Source: Tagaea sp965279565
Lineage (GTDB): Bacteria > Pseudomonadota > Alphaproteobacteria > CACIAM-22H2
Assembly: GCA_965279565.1 (NCBI GenBank)
Contig: OZ257249.1
Coordinates: 2,604,001-2,668,000 of the forward strand
Direction: 5' to 3'
DNA: 64,000 nt
Both the position numbers and the translations under genes were made by a program. Each line of letters opens with the position of its first letter. Within the stretch, counting starts at the first letter, position 1. Below are positions 16,915-26,083 of this stretch, in pieces. Below the pieces are notes generated by a model. The model made no database searches. It was not told the origin of the DNA and saw nothing but the letters and a program-made list of their open reading frames with translations.

Positions 16915-17610
16915 TTGAAACCACATCTTCTGATCGTCGAAGACGAGGCGGCACTCGTCGAGCTCCTCCGCTACAATTTCGAGAAGGAAGGATTCCGCGT
17001 TTCCGTCGCCACCGACGGCGAGGCGGCGCTCGTCGCCGTCGCGGAAGCCAAGCCGGATCTCGTCATCCTCGACTGGATGCTTCCGCACGTATCCGGGCTC
17101 GAAGTCTGCCGGCAGGTCCGTCGCAAGGCCGATACGAGAGACCTTCCGGTCATCCTGCTGACGGCCCGCGGCGAGGAGAGCGACCGGATCCGCGGTCTCG
17201 AGGTCGGTGCCGACGACTATGTCGCGAAGCCGTTCAGCCCGTCCGAACTGATCGCGCGGGTACGCGCGGTTCTCCGCCGCTCGAAGCCATCGACGGCACA
17301 GGATCTGCTGACGTTCGGCGACCTTGTCATGGATCTTTCGGCGCATCGCGTGCTGCGCTCCGGCAGGCCGATCCATCTCGGCCCGACGGAGTTCCGCCTG
17401 CTTCGCTTCCTCCTCGAACGGCCGGGCCGGGTCTATAGCCGCGAGCAGCTGCTCGACGCCGTCTGGGGGCGCGACATCTATGTCGAGCCGCGTACGGTCG
17501 ACGTGCACATCCGGCGGCTGCGCAAGGCGATCAACTCGCCGGGCGACTCCGACCTGATCCGGACGGTCCGTTCCGCCGGGTACTCGCTCGATGAAAGCGC
17601 CGACGCCTGA
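16915..17610 (+). CDS. phoB: Phosphate regulon response regulator PhoB
   Basis: 231-residue OmpR/PhoB-family regulator. The receiver has acidic residues in IVEDEAAL, the phospho-Asp in LVILDWMLPHVSGLE and Lys in YVAKPFSPSEL. The winged helix has GPTEFRLLRFLLERPGRVYS and the recognition region VEPRTVDVHIRRLRKAIN. TTG at 16915 is the start: AGGGAGGA ends 4 nt before it and the protein begins KPHLLIVEDE as expected. The cognate kinase PhoR is not in the window, neither upstream of pstS nor after phoB. It probably activates pstS and phoX here. Confidence 0.93.
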   Translation: MKPHLLIVEDEAALVELLRYNFEKEGFRVSVATDGEAALVAVAEAKPDLVILDWMLPHVSGLEVCRQVRRKADTRDLPVILLTARGEESDRIRGLEVGADDYVAKPFSPSELIARVRAVLRRSKPSTAQDLLTFGDLVMDLSAHRVLRSGRPIHLGPTEFRLLRFLLERPGRVYSREQLLDAVWGRDIYVEPRTVDVHIRRLRKAINSPGDSDLIRTVRSAGYSLDESADA

Positions 17611-17647
17611 GGTTTTGAATTGGGTGGCGTAGTGCGGGTATCCCGAT

Positions 17648-18961
17648 ATGATATGCGGCATGACGAAGCCGCATCTGACGCCCAATCCCGAACGACTTAG
17701 CGCGACGGCCCAGCGCGCCGCGATCGGGGCCGGAAAACTCGATTCCGAAACCCTCGTCCGGGAATGCCTTTCGCGCATCGACGAGCGCGAGAAGGACGTG
17801 CGCGCGTGGGTCCATGTGGAACGCAGGGAAAGCCGCGGCAGGGCGGCGGCCCTCGACAGGATTCCCCGCACGCAGCCGCTTCACGGCATTCCGGTCGGCA
17901 TCAAGGACCTGATCGATACGGCCGGCATGCCGACAAGCTACGGCTCGCCGATCTACAAGGGGCATCAGCCGAAATCCGACGCCGCCTGCGTGAAGAAGCT
18001 TGTCGCCGGCGGTGCGGTGCCGCTCGGCAAGACGGTGACGACCGAGTTCGCGTATTTCTCGCCAGGCCCCACGCACAATCCCCATCTTCGGGGATACACG
18101 CCGGGCGGATCGTCGTCCGGCTCGGCGGCTGCCGTCGCCGACTTCCAGGTCCCGATCGCGCTGGGAACGCAGACGGCCGGTTCGGTGATCCGGCCCGCGG
18201 CGTTCTGCGGGGTCGTCGGCTACAAAGGAACCTATGGCTGGACCGACATGACGGGCATCAAGCCGCTGTCGCCGGCCCTCGACACGCTCGGCGTGTTCTG
18301 CCGCGCGGTTTCCGATCTCGAGCTTGTCCGGCGCGCACTGGTCGGCATTCCGCCGAACGGGCAGGGTACGGGCGAACGCAAGCCGCCGCGCATCGCCGTC
18401 TGCCGCACGCCTTACTGGGCCGAAGCGGATGCCGAGACGAACGCCCTTTTCGAGCGCGTCGTCGGCAAGCTGATCAAGTCGGGCGCGTCGTTCGGTTCGT
18501 TCGATCCGGACGAGGCCTGGAACGGGCTGAACGACGCGCAGCTTTCGATCATGATGCGCGAGGCGACCAAGGCGCTTGCCAAGGAAAGGACCGAACATCC
18601 GGGCCTGCTTTCGGCCCGGCTGGCTGAACTTCTTGAGGACGGCGACAAGGTCGGGATCCAGGAGGAAACAGCGGCGAAGGCGCTCGCGACCAGGTGCCGG
18701 AACCGCCTGGCCCAGGTCTGGCGGGACTTCGATCTGATCCTGGCCCCGGCAGCACCGGGTGCCGCGCCAAAGGGGATCGAGCGTACCGGCGACCCGGTGT
18801 TCAACCGCATGTGGACGCTGCTCGGCAATCCCTGCATCGCCCTGCCGGCAGGCAAGTCGGACAACGGGCTGCCGCTGGCGATCCAGCTGGTCGGCCCGCA
18901 CAACGAAGACAATGCGCTCATCGCGCATGCGATGTGGATCGAGGCGCAGCTCGCCGCCTGA
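17648..18961 (+). CDS. Amidase-signature family hydrolase
   Basis: 437-residue amidase of the Ser-cis-Ser-Lys type. The Lys is in HGIPVGIKDLIDTAG, the cis-Ser in GYTPGGSSSGSAAAV and the nucleophile Ser in TQTAGSVIRPAAFCG. The C-terminal half ends with the usual GLPLAIQLVGPHNEDNAL. The true start may be the Met 4 codons later (17660). It lies directly after phoB but ends opposite the dipeptide transporter operon, so it is convergent with it. Substrate unknown; with peptide and ureide enzymes around, an amide or carbamoyl compound is plausible. Confidence 0.87.
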   Translation: MICGMTKPHLTPNPERLSATAQRAAIGAGKLDSETLVRECLSRIDEREKDVRAWVHVERRESRGRAAALDRIPRTQPLHGIPVGIKDLIDTAGMPTSYGSPIYKGHQPKSDAACVKKLVAGGAVPLGKTVTTEFAYFSPGPTHNPHLRGYTPGGSSSGSAAAVADFQVPIALGTQTAGSVIRPAAFCGVVGYKGTYGWTDMTGIKPLSPALDTLGVFCRAVSDLELVRRALVGIPPNGQGTGERKPPRIAVCRTPYWAEADAETNALFERVVGKLIKSGASFGSFDPDEAWNGLNDAQLSIMMREATKALAKERTEHPGLLSARLAELLEDGDKVGIQEETAAKALATRCRNRLAQVWRDFDLILAPAAPGAAPKGIERTGDPVFNRMWTLLGNPCIALPAGKSDNGLPLAIQLVGPHNEDNALIAHAMWIEAQLAA

Positions 18962-18971
18962 GCGGAACCGG

Positions 18972-19952
18972 CTATCCGGCCGACGGGAGCCGCAGATGGC
19001 AGGCGACCTGGTGGCCGGGCGAAAGTTCCCGGATCGGCGGTTCCTCGACCTTGCAGCGCGCTTCCGCATAGGGGCAGCGTGTATGGAAGCGGCAGCCGGG
19101 CGGCGGGTTGATCGGCGAGGGCACGTCGCCGGTCAGGATGATCCGCTTCTTCTTCAGGCGCGGGTTCGGCTGCGGTGCCGCCGAAAGCAGCGCCTCTGTG
19201 TAGGGATGCTGCGGCCGGGAAAAGATCGTCTTCCGATCGGCGATCTCGACGATCTTGCCCAGATACATCACCGCGACGCGATGGCTGATATGCTCGACGA
19301 CGGCAAGGTCGTGGGCCACGAACAGGAACGAGACGCCGAACTCCGCCTGGAGATCCGTCAGCAGATTGATGACCTGCGCCTGGACGGAAACGTCGAGTGC
19401 GGAAACCGGTTCGTCCGCGACGATCAGCTTCGGGCGGACGGCCAGCGCCCGGGCGATGCCGAGGCGCTGGCGCTGGCCGCCTGAAAATTCGTGCGGATAT
19501 TTCGACATCTGCTCGGGCCGCAGGCCGACCTTTCCGAACAGCCAGGCGACGCGCTCGCGTGCTTCCGCCCCGGTCGCGATGCCATAGTTCGTCAGGGGTT
19601 CGGCGACGATCTCGCCGGCCGAAAGACGCGGGCTGAGCGAGGAATAGGGATCCTGGAAGACGACCTGAAGATCGCGCCGGTGGGGCCACATCGCCGACCG
19701 GCTCAGCGAGTCGATCCGCTTGCCCATCAACCGGACGGTGCCCGACGTCGGATCGACAAGCTTCAGGATCGCCTTGCCGGCCGTCGACTTGCCGCAGCCG
19801 GACTCGCCGACCAGACCCAGCGTTTCGCCCGCGTCGACATGGAACGTGATCCCGTCGACGGCATGGACGGTCGCGACCTCGCGGCCGAACATCCCGCCCC
19901 GGATCGGATAGTGCTTCTTCAGATCGACGACTTGGAGAAGGGGGGCCGTCAT
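18972..19952 (-). CDS. dppF: Dipeptide/oligopeptide ABC transporter ATP-binding protein DppF/OppF
   Basis: 326-residue ATPase of the peptide/nickel group. Walker A is GESGCGKST, the Q loop is VVFQDPYSSLSPR, the signature FSGGQRQRLGIARAL and Walker B KLIVADEPVSALDV. The C-terminal oligopeptide domain has PINPPPGCRFHTRCPYAEARCK, with the Cys motif typical of OppF/DppF. The ATG at 19952 overlaps the end of the DppD gene (ATGA); an upstream in-frame extension is unsupported. Last gene of the five-gene minus-strand operon. Confidence 0.88.
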   Translation of the reverse strand: MTAPLLQVVDLKKHYPIRGGMFGREVATVHAVDGITFHVDAGETLGLVGESGCGKSTAGKAILKLVDPTSGTVRLMGKRIDSLSRSAMWPHRRDLQVVFQDPYSSLSPRLSAGEIVAEPLTNYGIATGAEARERVAWLFGKVGLRPEQMSKYPHEFSGGQRQRLGIARALAVRPKLIVADEPVSALDVSVQAQVINLLTDLQAEFGVSFLFVAHDLAVVEHISHRVAVMYLGKIVEIADRKTIFSRPQHPYTEALLSAAPQPNPRLKKKRIILTGDVPSPINPPPGCRFHTRCPYAEARCKVEEPPIRELSPGHQVACHLRLPSAG

Positions 19953-20959
19953 CGCGGCGGCTCCGGCAGGACTTCGCTCTGCCAGCAGGCGGCAAGATGG
20001 TCGGGCGCCTTGAGTTCGAGTGGCGGAGCGGTTTCGCGACATTTGGGCAACACGTAGGTGCAGCGCTCGGCGAAGGCGCAGCCGGCAATGGGCTGGGTGA
20101 GGCGCGGCACGATGCCCGGAATCTCGATCAGGCGGGGGCGGCTGCCGCCTGAGCTCTCCTCACCGCCGAGCCGGGGGATCGAACCCATCAGCCCCAGCGT
20201 GTAGGGGTGGCGCGGGCGATCGAAGAGCGACCCGACCGGGGCTTCCTCGACCTTGCGGCCTGCGTACATGACCACGACGCGCTGCGCAGTCTCGGCGACG
20301 ACCCCCAGATCGTGCGTGATCAGGACGATCGCGGCTCCGATCTTCCGCTTCAGTTCGAGCATCAGGTCGAGAATCTGCGCCTGGATCGTCACGTCGAGGG
20401 CCGTCGTCGGCTCGTCCGCGATCAGGACCTTCGGATTGCAGGCCAGCGCCATTGCGATCATCACGCGCTGTCGCATGCCGCCGGAAAGCTGGTGCGGGTA
20501 CTCGTTCGCACGGCGCACGGGCTCGGGGATGCGGACGAGTTCGAGCATTTCGACCGCACGGTTCTGTGCGGCATCCGCGGACAGGTTCTGGTGAAGCTCG
20601 AGCGTCTCGGCGATCTGCTTGCCAACCGTGAGAACCGGATTGAGGCTCGTCATCGGCTCCTGGAAGATCATCGAGATCTCGTTGCCGCGGATCCGGCGCA
20701 TCTCCTCTTCGCTCGCCGCGAGAAGGTCGCGCCCTTCGAAGCGGATCGAACCGGAGACGATCCGCGCGGGCGGTGAAGGAAGCAGGCGAAGCACCGACAT
20801 CGCCGTGACCGACTTGCCGCACCCGCTTTCGCCGACCACGGCGAGCGTCTCGCCCGCGCGCACGGAGTAGGAAACGCCATCGACCGCGCGGACGATGCCG
20901 TCGCTCGTGAAGAAGTAGGTGCGGAGATCCTCGATCTCGAGAAGTGCCGGTTCGGCCAT
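19949..20959 (-). CDS. dppD: Dipeptide/oligopeptide ABC transporter ATP-binding protein DppD/OppD
   Basis: 336-residue ATPase with Walker A GESGCGKSV, Q loop MIFQEPMTSLNPVLTVG, signature QLSGGMRQRVMIAMAL, Walker B KVLIADEPTTALDV and the C-terminal oligopeptide-transporter domain with AGCAFAERCTYVLPKC. The start could instead be GTG at 20971, which overlaps the DppC stop as GTGA with GAGG 5 nt upstream, adding four residues. Works with DppF as the ATPase pair. Confidence 0.88.
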   Translation of the reverse strand: MAEPALLEIEDLRTYFFTSDGIVRAVDGVSYSVRAGETLAVVGESGCGKSVTAMSVLRLLPSPPARIVSGSIRFEGRDLLAASEEEMRRIRGNEISMIFQEPMTSLNPVLTVGKQIAETLELHQNLSADAAQNRAVEMLELVRIPEPVRRANEYPHQLSGGMRQRVMIAMALACNPKVLIADEPTTALDVTIQAQILDLMLELKRKIGAAIVLITHDLGVVAETAQRVVVMYAGRKVEEAPVGSLFDRPRHPYTLGLMGSIPRLGGEESSGGSRPRLIEIPGIVPRLTQPIAGCAFAERCTYVLPKCRETAPPLELKAPDHLAACWQSEVLPEPPR

Positions 20960-20967
20960 TTTTCCGC

Positions 20968-21843
20968 TCACATCTGCCTCGCCAGGCGCGGATCGAGCGC
21001 GTCGCGCAGGCCGTCGCCGAGCAGGTTGATGGCGAGGACCGTCAAGGAAAGGAACGCGGCCGGGATCAGGATCAGCTGCGGGCGCACCTGGAAGATGGCG
21101 CGTCCCTCGGCGATGATGTTCCCCCATGTCGGGATCGATGGCGGCAGGCCGGCTCCGATGAAGGACAGGATCGCCTCCGTGATGATGGCCGAGGCGCAGA
21201 TATACGTGGCCTGCACGAGGACGGGCGCGATCGTGTTGGGCAGGATGTGCCGCAGCAGGATGCGCGGGGTCGATGTGCCGGCGGCGATAGCGGCTTCGAC
21301 GAAGGGCTGCTCGCGCAGGCCGAGCACGACGCCCCGTACGAGCCGGGTCACGCGCGGCACTTCGGCGATCGCGATGGCGAGGATCACGTTCTCCAGGCTG
21401 GCCTTCGTCAGGGCCATCAGCGCGATCGCGAGAAGCACGGACGGGATCGACATCAGGCCGTCCATGACGCGCATCAGGATCGCGTCGATCCAGCGGCTGA
21501 AGCCCGACACCAATCCGAAGAACAGCCCGGACAGGACCGCGGCGGCCGCGACGGCGAACCCGACGAAAAGCGAAGCCCGGGCGCCGTAGATCACCCGGCT
21601 GTAGACGTCGCGCCCTAGCGCGTCCGTTCCGAACCAGAACTGGTCGGAGGGCGGCCGCAGCCGGCGGATCGGGGAAAGTGCGGCCGGATCGACGGTCCCG
21701 AGCCATGGTGCGAGCATCGCGATGCCGACCATCGCCGCGATGAGCCCGCCGCCCAGAGCGATCGAAAGATTGCGCCGCCACCACGCGCGGCGGCGTCCCT
21801 GCAACTGGGCTTCGGTGGCCGGTGCGACGAGCGTCAGCGCCAT
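20968..21843 (-). CDS. dppC: Dipeptide/oligopeptide ABC transporter permease DppC
   Basis: 291-residue permease with an N-terminal cytoplasmic segment, six hydrophobic helices and the DppC-type early motif FWFGTDALGRDVYSRVIYGAR. The EAA loop is EAAIAAGTSTPRILLRHILP, and the end has NLLGDGLRDALDPR, a DppC hallmark. It starts 7 bp after dppB ends and its stop overlaps a possible GTG of dppD. Confidence 0.89.
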   Translation of the reverse strand: MALTLVAPATEAQLQGRRRAWWRRNLSIALGGGLIAAMVGIAMLAPWLGTVDPAALSPIRRLRPPSDQFWFGTDALGRDVYSRVIYGARASLFVGFAVAAAAVLSGLFFGLVSGFSRWIDAILMRVMDGLMSIPSVLLAIALMALTKASLENVILAIAIAEVPRVTRLVRGVVLGLREQPFVEAAIAAGTSTPRILLRHILPNTIAPVLVQATYICASAIITEAILSFIGAGLPPSIPTWGNIIAEGRAIFQVRPQLILIPAAFLSLTVLAINLLGDGLRDALDPRLARQM

Positions 21844-21850
21844 GCCGGCC

Positions 21851-22792
21851 TCAATACCGGATGCGGGGGTCGAACAGCGAGTAGCTGAGGTCGACCAGCA
21901 GGTTTATGAGGACGTAGACGAACGAGAACATCAGGATCACGCCCTGGATGATCGGATAGTCGCGCCGCAGGATCGCGTCGACCGTCATGCGGCCGAGCCC
22001 CGGGATCGCGAACACGCTTTCGGTGACGACGACACCGCCGATCAGCAGCGCCACGCCAATGCCGACGACCGTCACGATCGGTACGGCGGCATTCTTCAGC
22101 GCGTGCCGGAGCAGGACCTTGTCCGTGCCGAGGCCTTTGGCGTTCGCGGTCCGGATATAGTCCTGGCTGAGGACGTCGAGCATCGCGGCGCGCGTCATGC
22201 GCGCGATCAGGGCGATGTAGATCGTCCCGAGCGCAAGCGAGGGCAAGATGAGTTGGCGCAGGAACGGCCAGAAACCTTCGCGGATGGATACGAAGCCCTG
22301 GACGGGTAGCCAGTCCAGTTCGATCGAGAAGAGAAAGATCAGCACGTAGCCGAGAACGAAGACCGGCACCGAGAAGCCGAGCACCGCGAACATCATCACG
22401 ACCCGGTCGAGCCAGCCGCCGGCCCTGGCCGCGGCGAGCACGCCAAGCGGAATGGCGACGGAGACGGAGAGAAAGATCGTCGTCAGCGAAAGCGAGATCG
22501 TCGCTTCCAGGCGCTGCCCGATGAGTGTCGATACGGGCAGGCTGGAGAAGATCGAAACGCCAAGATCGCCCTGGAGAATGGCGAACAGCCATGTCGAGAA
22601 GCGCACCAGGAACGGCTCGTTGAGTCCGAGCTGCTGGCGGATCTTCTCGATGTCGTCGACGGTGGCGAGATCGCCGGCGATGACCGCGGCCGGATCGCCG
22701 GGCGAAAAATAGAGCAGCGAGAAGACGAAAAGGGCCACCACCCCCATGACGGGGATGGTGGCCAGAATGCGTCGGACGATATAGGCGAACAC
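21851..22792 (-). CDS. dppB: Dipeptide/oligopeptide ABC transporter permease DppB
   Basis: 313-residue permease beginning FAYIVRRILATIPVMGVVAL, the DppB signature, then YFSPGDPAA and a six-helix core. The EAA loop is QDYIRTANAKGLGTDKVLLR, and the end has NLLVDLSYSLFDPRIRY. The start codon is GTG. It lies about 36 bp after the binding-protein gene on the minus strand, so the operon order is binding protein, B, C, D, F. Confidence 0.89.
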   Translation of the reverse strand: MFAYIVRRILATIPVMGVVALFVFSLLYFSPGDPAAVIAGDLATVDDIEKIRQQLGLNEPFLVRFSTWLFAILQGDLGVSIFSSLPVSTLIGQRLEATISLSLTTIFLSVSVAIPLGVLAAARAGGWLDRVVMMFAVLGFSVPVFVLGYVLIFLFSIELDWLPVQGFVSIREGFWPFLRQLILPSLALGTIYIALIARMTRAAMLDVLSQDYIRTANAKGLGTDKVLLRHALKNAAVPIVTVVGIGVALLIGGVVVTESVFAIPGLGRMTVDAILRRDYPIIQGVILMFSFVYVLINLLVDLSYSLFDPRIRY

Positions 22793-22828
22793 GCTTGCGT
22801 AACCCGATCTATATCGTCCGTCGTTTCG

Positions 22829-24415
22829 TCAGCGCTTGTCGACGTTCCAGAAGAACGGGACCGGCGAGATGACGATGCCCGTCACGTTCTTCCTGAAGGC
22901 GGTCGGTTGCTGGAACTGCCCGGTCGTGACATAGGGCACTTCCTTGACGGCGTTCTCCTGGATCTGGCGGGCGATCGCCACCTGATCGGCAGGCGTCGCG
23001 GCCGCGAGCCAGCGGTCGCGCAGCGATTCGGCCGTCGCGTCCGTCGGCCAGCCGGGCCATGCGGCCGCACCGTGGCCGCGCAGTGGTGCATGCAGCGCCG
23101 GGTTCACCAGATCGGGGCCGACCCACCAGGTGTGGAAGATCGACCAGCCGCCCTGATCGGCCGGATTGCGGCTCGCCCGGCGGGCAAGAACGGATCCCCA
23201 GTCGGTCGCGACGAGTTCGACATTCATCCCGAGCCGCTTCAGCAGGTCCTCGGTGACGAGGCTCTGGACGTGGTTCGTCGGAATGTCGGTCGGCGAGATG
23301 ATGATGACCTTCTCGCCCTTGTAGCTCGACTCCTTGAGCATCGCCTTCGCCCGGTCGAGATTGCCGGCGAGTGCGGCCGCCCCGACGTCACTCGAAAGCG
23401 GTGTTCCGCAGGGGAATACCGACTTGCACTCCTTGTAGTATTCCTTGCTGCCCGCAATCGCCTGCAGATAGTCCGACTGGTTGACGGCCATCTGCACGGC
23501 CTGACGGACCTTCGCATCGTTGAAGGGCGCATGGAGGTGGTTGAAGCGCAGCATCGCGATCGAGCCCATCGGATCGATCTGCTCGAGCGAGATGTCGCGG
23601 TTGCGCGCAAGCTGCGGCATCAGGTCGAACAGCGGCTGTTCCAGCCAGTCGACCTCGCCCTGGGTGAGGGCGGCGGCGGCGACGGCACCGTCGGGAATGA
23701 TGCGCCACTCGACCCGGTCGACCTTGACCACTTTGCCGCCGGCTGCCCACGAAGGCGGCTCGCTGCGCGGCTTGTAATCGGTGAACTTCTCGTAGACGGC
23801 CTTCTGGCCGGGCACCCACTGGTCGCGCAGGAAGCGGAACGGACCCGAACCGGTCGCGTCCTGGATCGGCGTCGCCGGATCGGTGTTCGCGATGCGCTCC
23901 GGCATGATGAACGGAACCTGGCTCGACAGCTTGCCGAGCGCGTCGATCATCAGCGGGAACGGCTTGGTGAGGCGGATCGCGAAAGTCAGTTCGTTGACGA
24001 CGTCATAGCCGGCGACGGCCGCGGCAAGCGTCTGGCCGAAGCTGTCGCGCGCCGACCAACGGCGGACCGACGCGGCGGCATCGGCGCCACGCACGGGCGT
24101 GCCGTCATGGAACTTCATGCCGGACCGCAGGGTGAACTCCCAGCGCAAGCCGTCGGGGCTGGTCGACCACTTGTCGACCATCTGCGGCTGGATCTTGAAG
24201 TTCGCGTCTGTCGCGAAAAGCGTGTCGTAGACCAGATAGCCGTGATTGCGCACGACGTATCCGGTCGTCGCGACCGGATCGATCGCGGGCAGATTCGAGT
24301 GCGGAATGAAGCGCAGCACTTTCTGCTGCGCATTCGCGTCTCCGACCATGCCGAAGCCGGCGGCAAATGCCGCCAGCGCGGTCACGGCCGCGAGCCGTTG
24401 GAATGCGTTTTTCAT
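22829..24415 (-). CDS. Peptide-type ABC transporter substrate-binding protein (SBP_bac_5)
   Basis: 528 residues with a Sec signal peptide (hydrophobic LAAVTALAAFAAGFGMVG, cleavage near ANAQQ). The mature protein is an extracellular solute-binding family 5 protein: VVRNHGYLVYDTLFA, KWSTSPDGLRWEFTLRSGMKFHDGTPV and a C-terminal lobe. This class binds di- or oligopeptides, nickel, glutathione or opines; the ligand is not readable. It is the first transporter gene, about 100 bp downstream of an MlrC-like peptidase on the same strand. Confidence 0.87.
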   Translation of the reverse strand: MKNAFQRLAAVTALAAFAAGFGMVGDANAQQKVLRFIPHSNLPAIDPVATTGYVVRNHGYLVYDTLFATDANFKIQPQMVDKWSTSPDGLRWEFTLRSGMKFHDGTPVRGADAAASVRRWSARDSFGQTLAAAVAGYDVVNELTFAIRLTKPFPLMIDALGKLSSQVPFIMPERIANTDPATPIQDATGSGPFRFLRDQWVPGQKAVYEKFTDYKPRSEPPSWAAGGKVVKVDRVEWRIIPDGAVAAAALTQGEVDWLEQPLFDLMPQLARNRDISLEQIDPMGSIAMLRFNHLHAPFNDAKVRQAVQMAVNQSDYLQAIAGSKEYYKECKSVFPCGTPLSSDVGAAALAGNLDRAKAMLKESSYKGEKVIIISPTDIPTNHVQSLVTEDLLKRLGMNVELVATDWGSVLARRASRNPADQGGWSIFHTWWVGPDLVNPALHAPLRGHGAAAWPGWPTDATAESLRDRWLAAATPADQVAIARQIQENAVKEVPYVTTGQFQQPTAFRKNVTGIVISPVPFFWNVDKR

Positions 24416-24519
24416 GTTTTCGGTCCTCCGATGTCGCCCCGTTCGCCGTTCATCGGGCGATACGCGAGCCGATCAAGTGCACCCAAAGTGCCAAAAGCAT
24501 GCCACAGACCGCGGGCGCG

Positions 24520-26019
24520 TCAAACCACTTGCGCGGCCGCCGGCCGGAACGGACCGGGATCGAGCGGATGGATCGGGCGGGCCACATGCCGGTAGACGAG
24601 CTTCGAATTGTCCGATGTCGTGACGCCTTCACCATCGAGGGTAAAGGTTGCGCGGGCCAGCGGCGCAAAACCCGCCCGGTAGTGGATACGCGATTTCAGC
24701 AGCAGGAAGCGCTGGCGGGTCGGATCGATCCCGTTCGCCGTGAAGATGCCCGTATCCCAAGGCTCGTGATGGCGGGAAACAACGACGATCCGCATGCGGC
24801 CGGTATCGAGGACGGCGGTCGGTCCCGTATTGACCAGTACGCCCGTGTACATCGGTCCTTCCACGCGCCACGTGCCGTCGGCAAGATTGCGGACCGTGCC
24901 GGAAACCCGAAGCGGCCGGCCGGGAAGGCCAATCGACGGCATGTCGCACTTGCCGCCCAGTTCGAGCGCAACGCGGGCACCAAGCCCGGCCGCCTGCATC
25001 GCCGCGACTGCGGCCGGGTCCCAGACCGTCGCGACCGCGACGTCGTCGAGCTCCTGCCGCAGAACTTCGGCGATCGCGGTCATGACGTCGGACGTTCCGC
25101 CCGATCCGACATTGTCGGCATGGTCGAGAAGGACGATGGGCGATGCGTTGACTTCCTTGGCGCGCGCGACGGTCGCCGCGATCGGAGCATGGACATGCGT
25201 GAACTGTTCCCGGGCCTGCCATGTCGCGTCGAGAAGCGTCTGGGTCGCGGCGACGGCCTTCGATCGGTCGCCGTCGGCGACGACGATCGCGGAATTTCCG
25301 GCGATCGGGATATCCGCCATGGGGAAGCCGCCGAAGACCGTCGCGCACAGGATGCCCGGCCGGGTTTCCATCTCGGCGGCCAGTTCCTGGAGCTGCTTCA
25401 TCGGGGCATCGGCCGTGCCCTGCCGCAGCGTCTGCGAAAGCAGGGGCAGGCGTCCCCAGGCCATGACCGGGCGGCATTTGCCGTCGATCGCGTCGAGCAC
25501 GACCCTGCCGACGCGCTCAGCGACCTCGTACATGTCGATATGCGGGTAGGTCTTGTATCCGATCATTGCCGTGCAGTTCGCGACCATCTCGACGGACAGG
25601 TTGGCGTGCAGGTCGTAGGTGACGGCGATCGGAAGATCGGGATGTCGTGCGCGGATGCGCGCCAGCAGCGTGCCTTCGCCGTCGATCGTGTGCTCGCAGA
25701 CCATCGCGCCATGAAGGTCAAGGAGCGCTCCATCGCATCCCGAGTCGATCGCCGCAAGAATCCGCCCGGCGAGGTGTTCGTAGGCCTGCTCGGTGACGAG
25801 GCCGCCCGGCATCGCTTCGGCGGCGACCGGTGTCACGATCTCCGCACCGCGCGCCCGTGCGAGCTTCATGTAGGCCGCAAGCGGCATCGAGGTGTTCTCG
25901 TAGGCGCCGACGACATCCGCGTCGTATTGCAGGCCCCATTGCCCGAAGCGTTCCAGATCGGTCACGATCGGCGAGAACGTGTTGGTTTCGTGCTTGAGCA
26001 TTGCGAGGACGAGGCGCAT
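24520..26019 (-). CDS. M81 family metallopeptidase (MlrC/microcystinase C-like)
   Basis: 499 residues. It matches the MlrC family: N-terminal LAMLKHETNTFSPI (HETN motif), then LLDLHGAMVCEH and VTYDLHANLS, which supply likely metal ligands, and a C-terminal domain with FTLDGEGVTTSDNSK. In sphingomonads MlrC cleaves linear peptides from microcystin; most homologues elsewhere have unknown substrates. The ATG at 26019 precedes the HETN motif by about ten residues, as usual. It is the first minus-strand gene before the dipeptide transporter, so it may act on an imported peptide. Diverges from an amidase gene. Confidence 0.85.
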   Translation of the reverse strand: MRLVLAMLKHETNTFSPIVTDLERFGQWGLQYDADVVGAYENTSMPLAAYMKLARARGAEIVTPVAAEAMPGGLVTEQAYEHLAGRILAAIDSGCDGALLDLHGAMVCEHTIDGEGTLLARIRARHPDLPIAVTYDLHANLSVEMVANCTAMIGYKTYPHIDMYEVAERVGRVVLDAIDGKCRPVMAWGRLPLLSQTLRQGTADAPMKQLQELAAEMETRPGILCATVFGGFPMADIPIAGNSAIVVADGDRSKAVAATQTLLDATWQAREQFTHVHAPIAATVARAKEVNASPIVLLDHADNVGSGGTSDVMTAIAEVLRQELDDVAVATVWDPAAVAAMQAAGLGARVALELGGKCDMPSIGLPGRPLRVSGTVRNLADGTWRVEGPMYTGVLVNTGPTAVLDTGRMRIVVVSRHHEPWDTGIFTANGIDPTRQRFLLLKSRIHYRAGFAPLARATFTLDGEGVTTSDNSKLVYRHVARPIHPLDPGPFRPAAAQVV

Positions 26020-26083
26020 CGAGCGGGCTCTTTCGGAATCGGCGGCGGACGTGCGAGCATAGCGTCCCCGTCCGGAGTCACAA

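Noticed and set aside
17611..17647. Terminator after phoB
   Set aside because: A T-rich stretch exists (GGTTTTG) but no stem precedes it.
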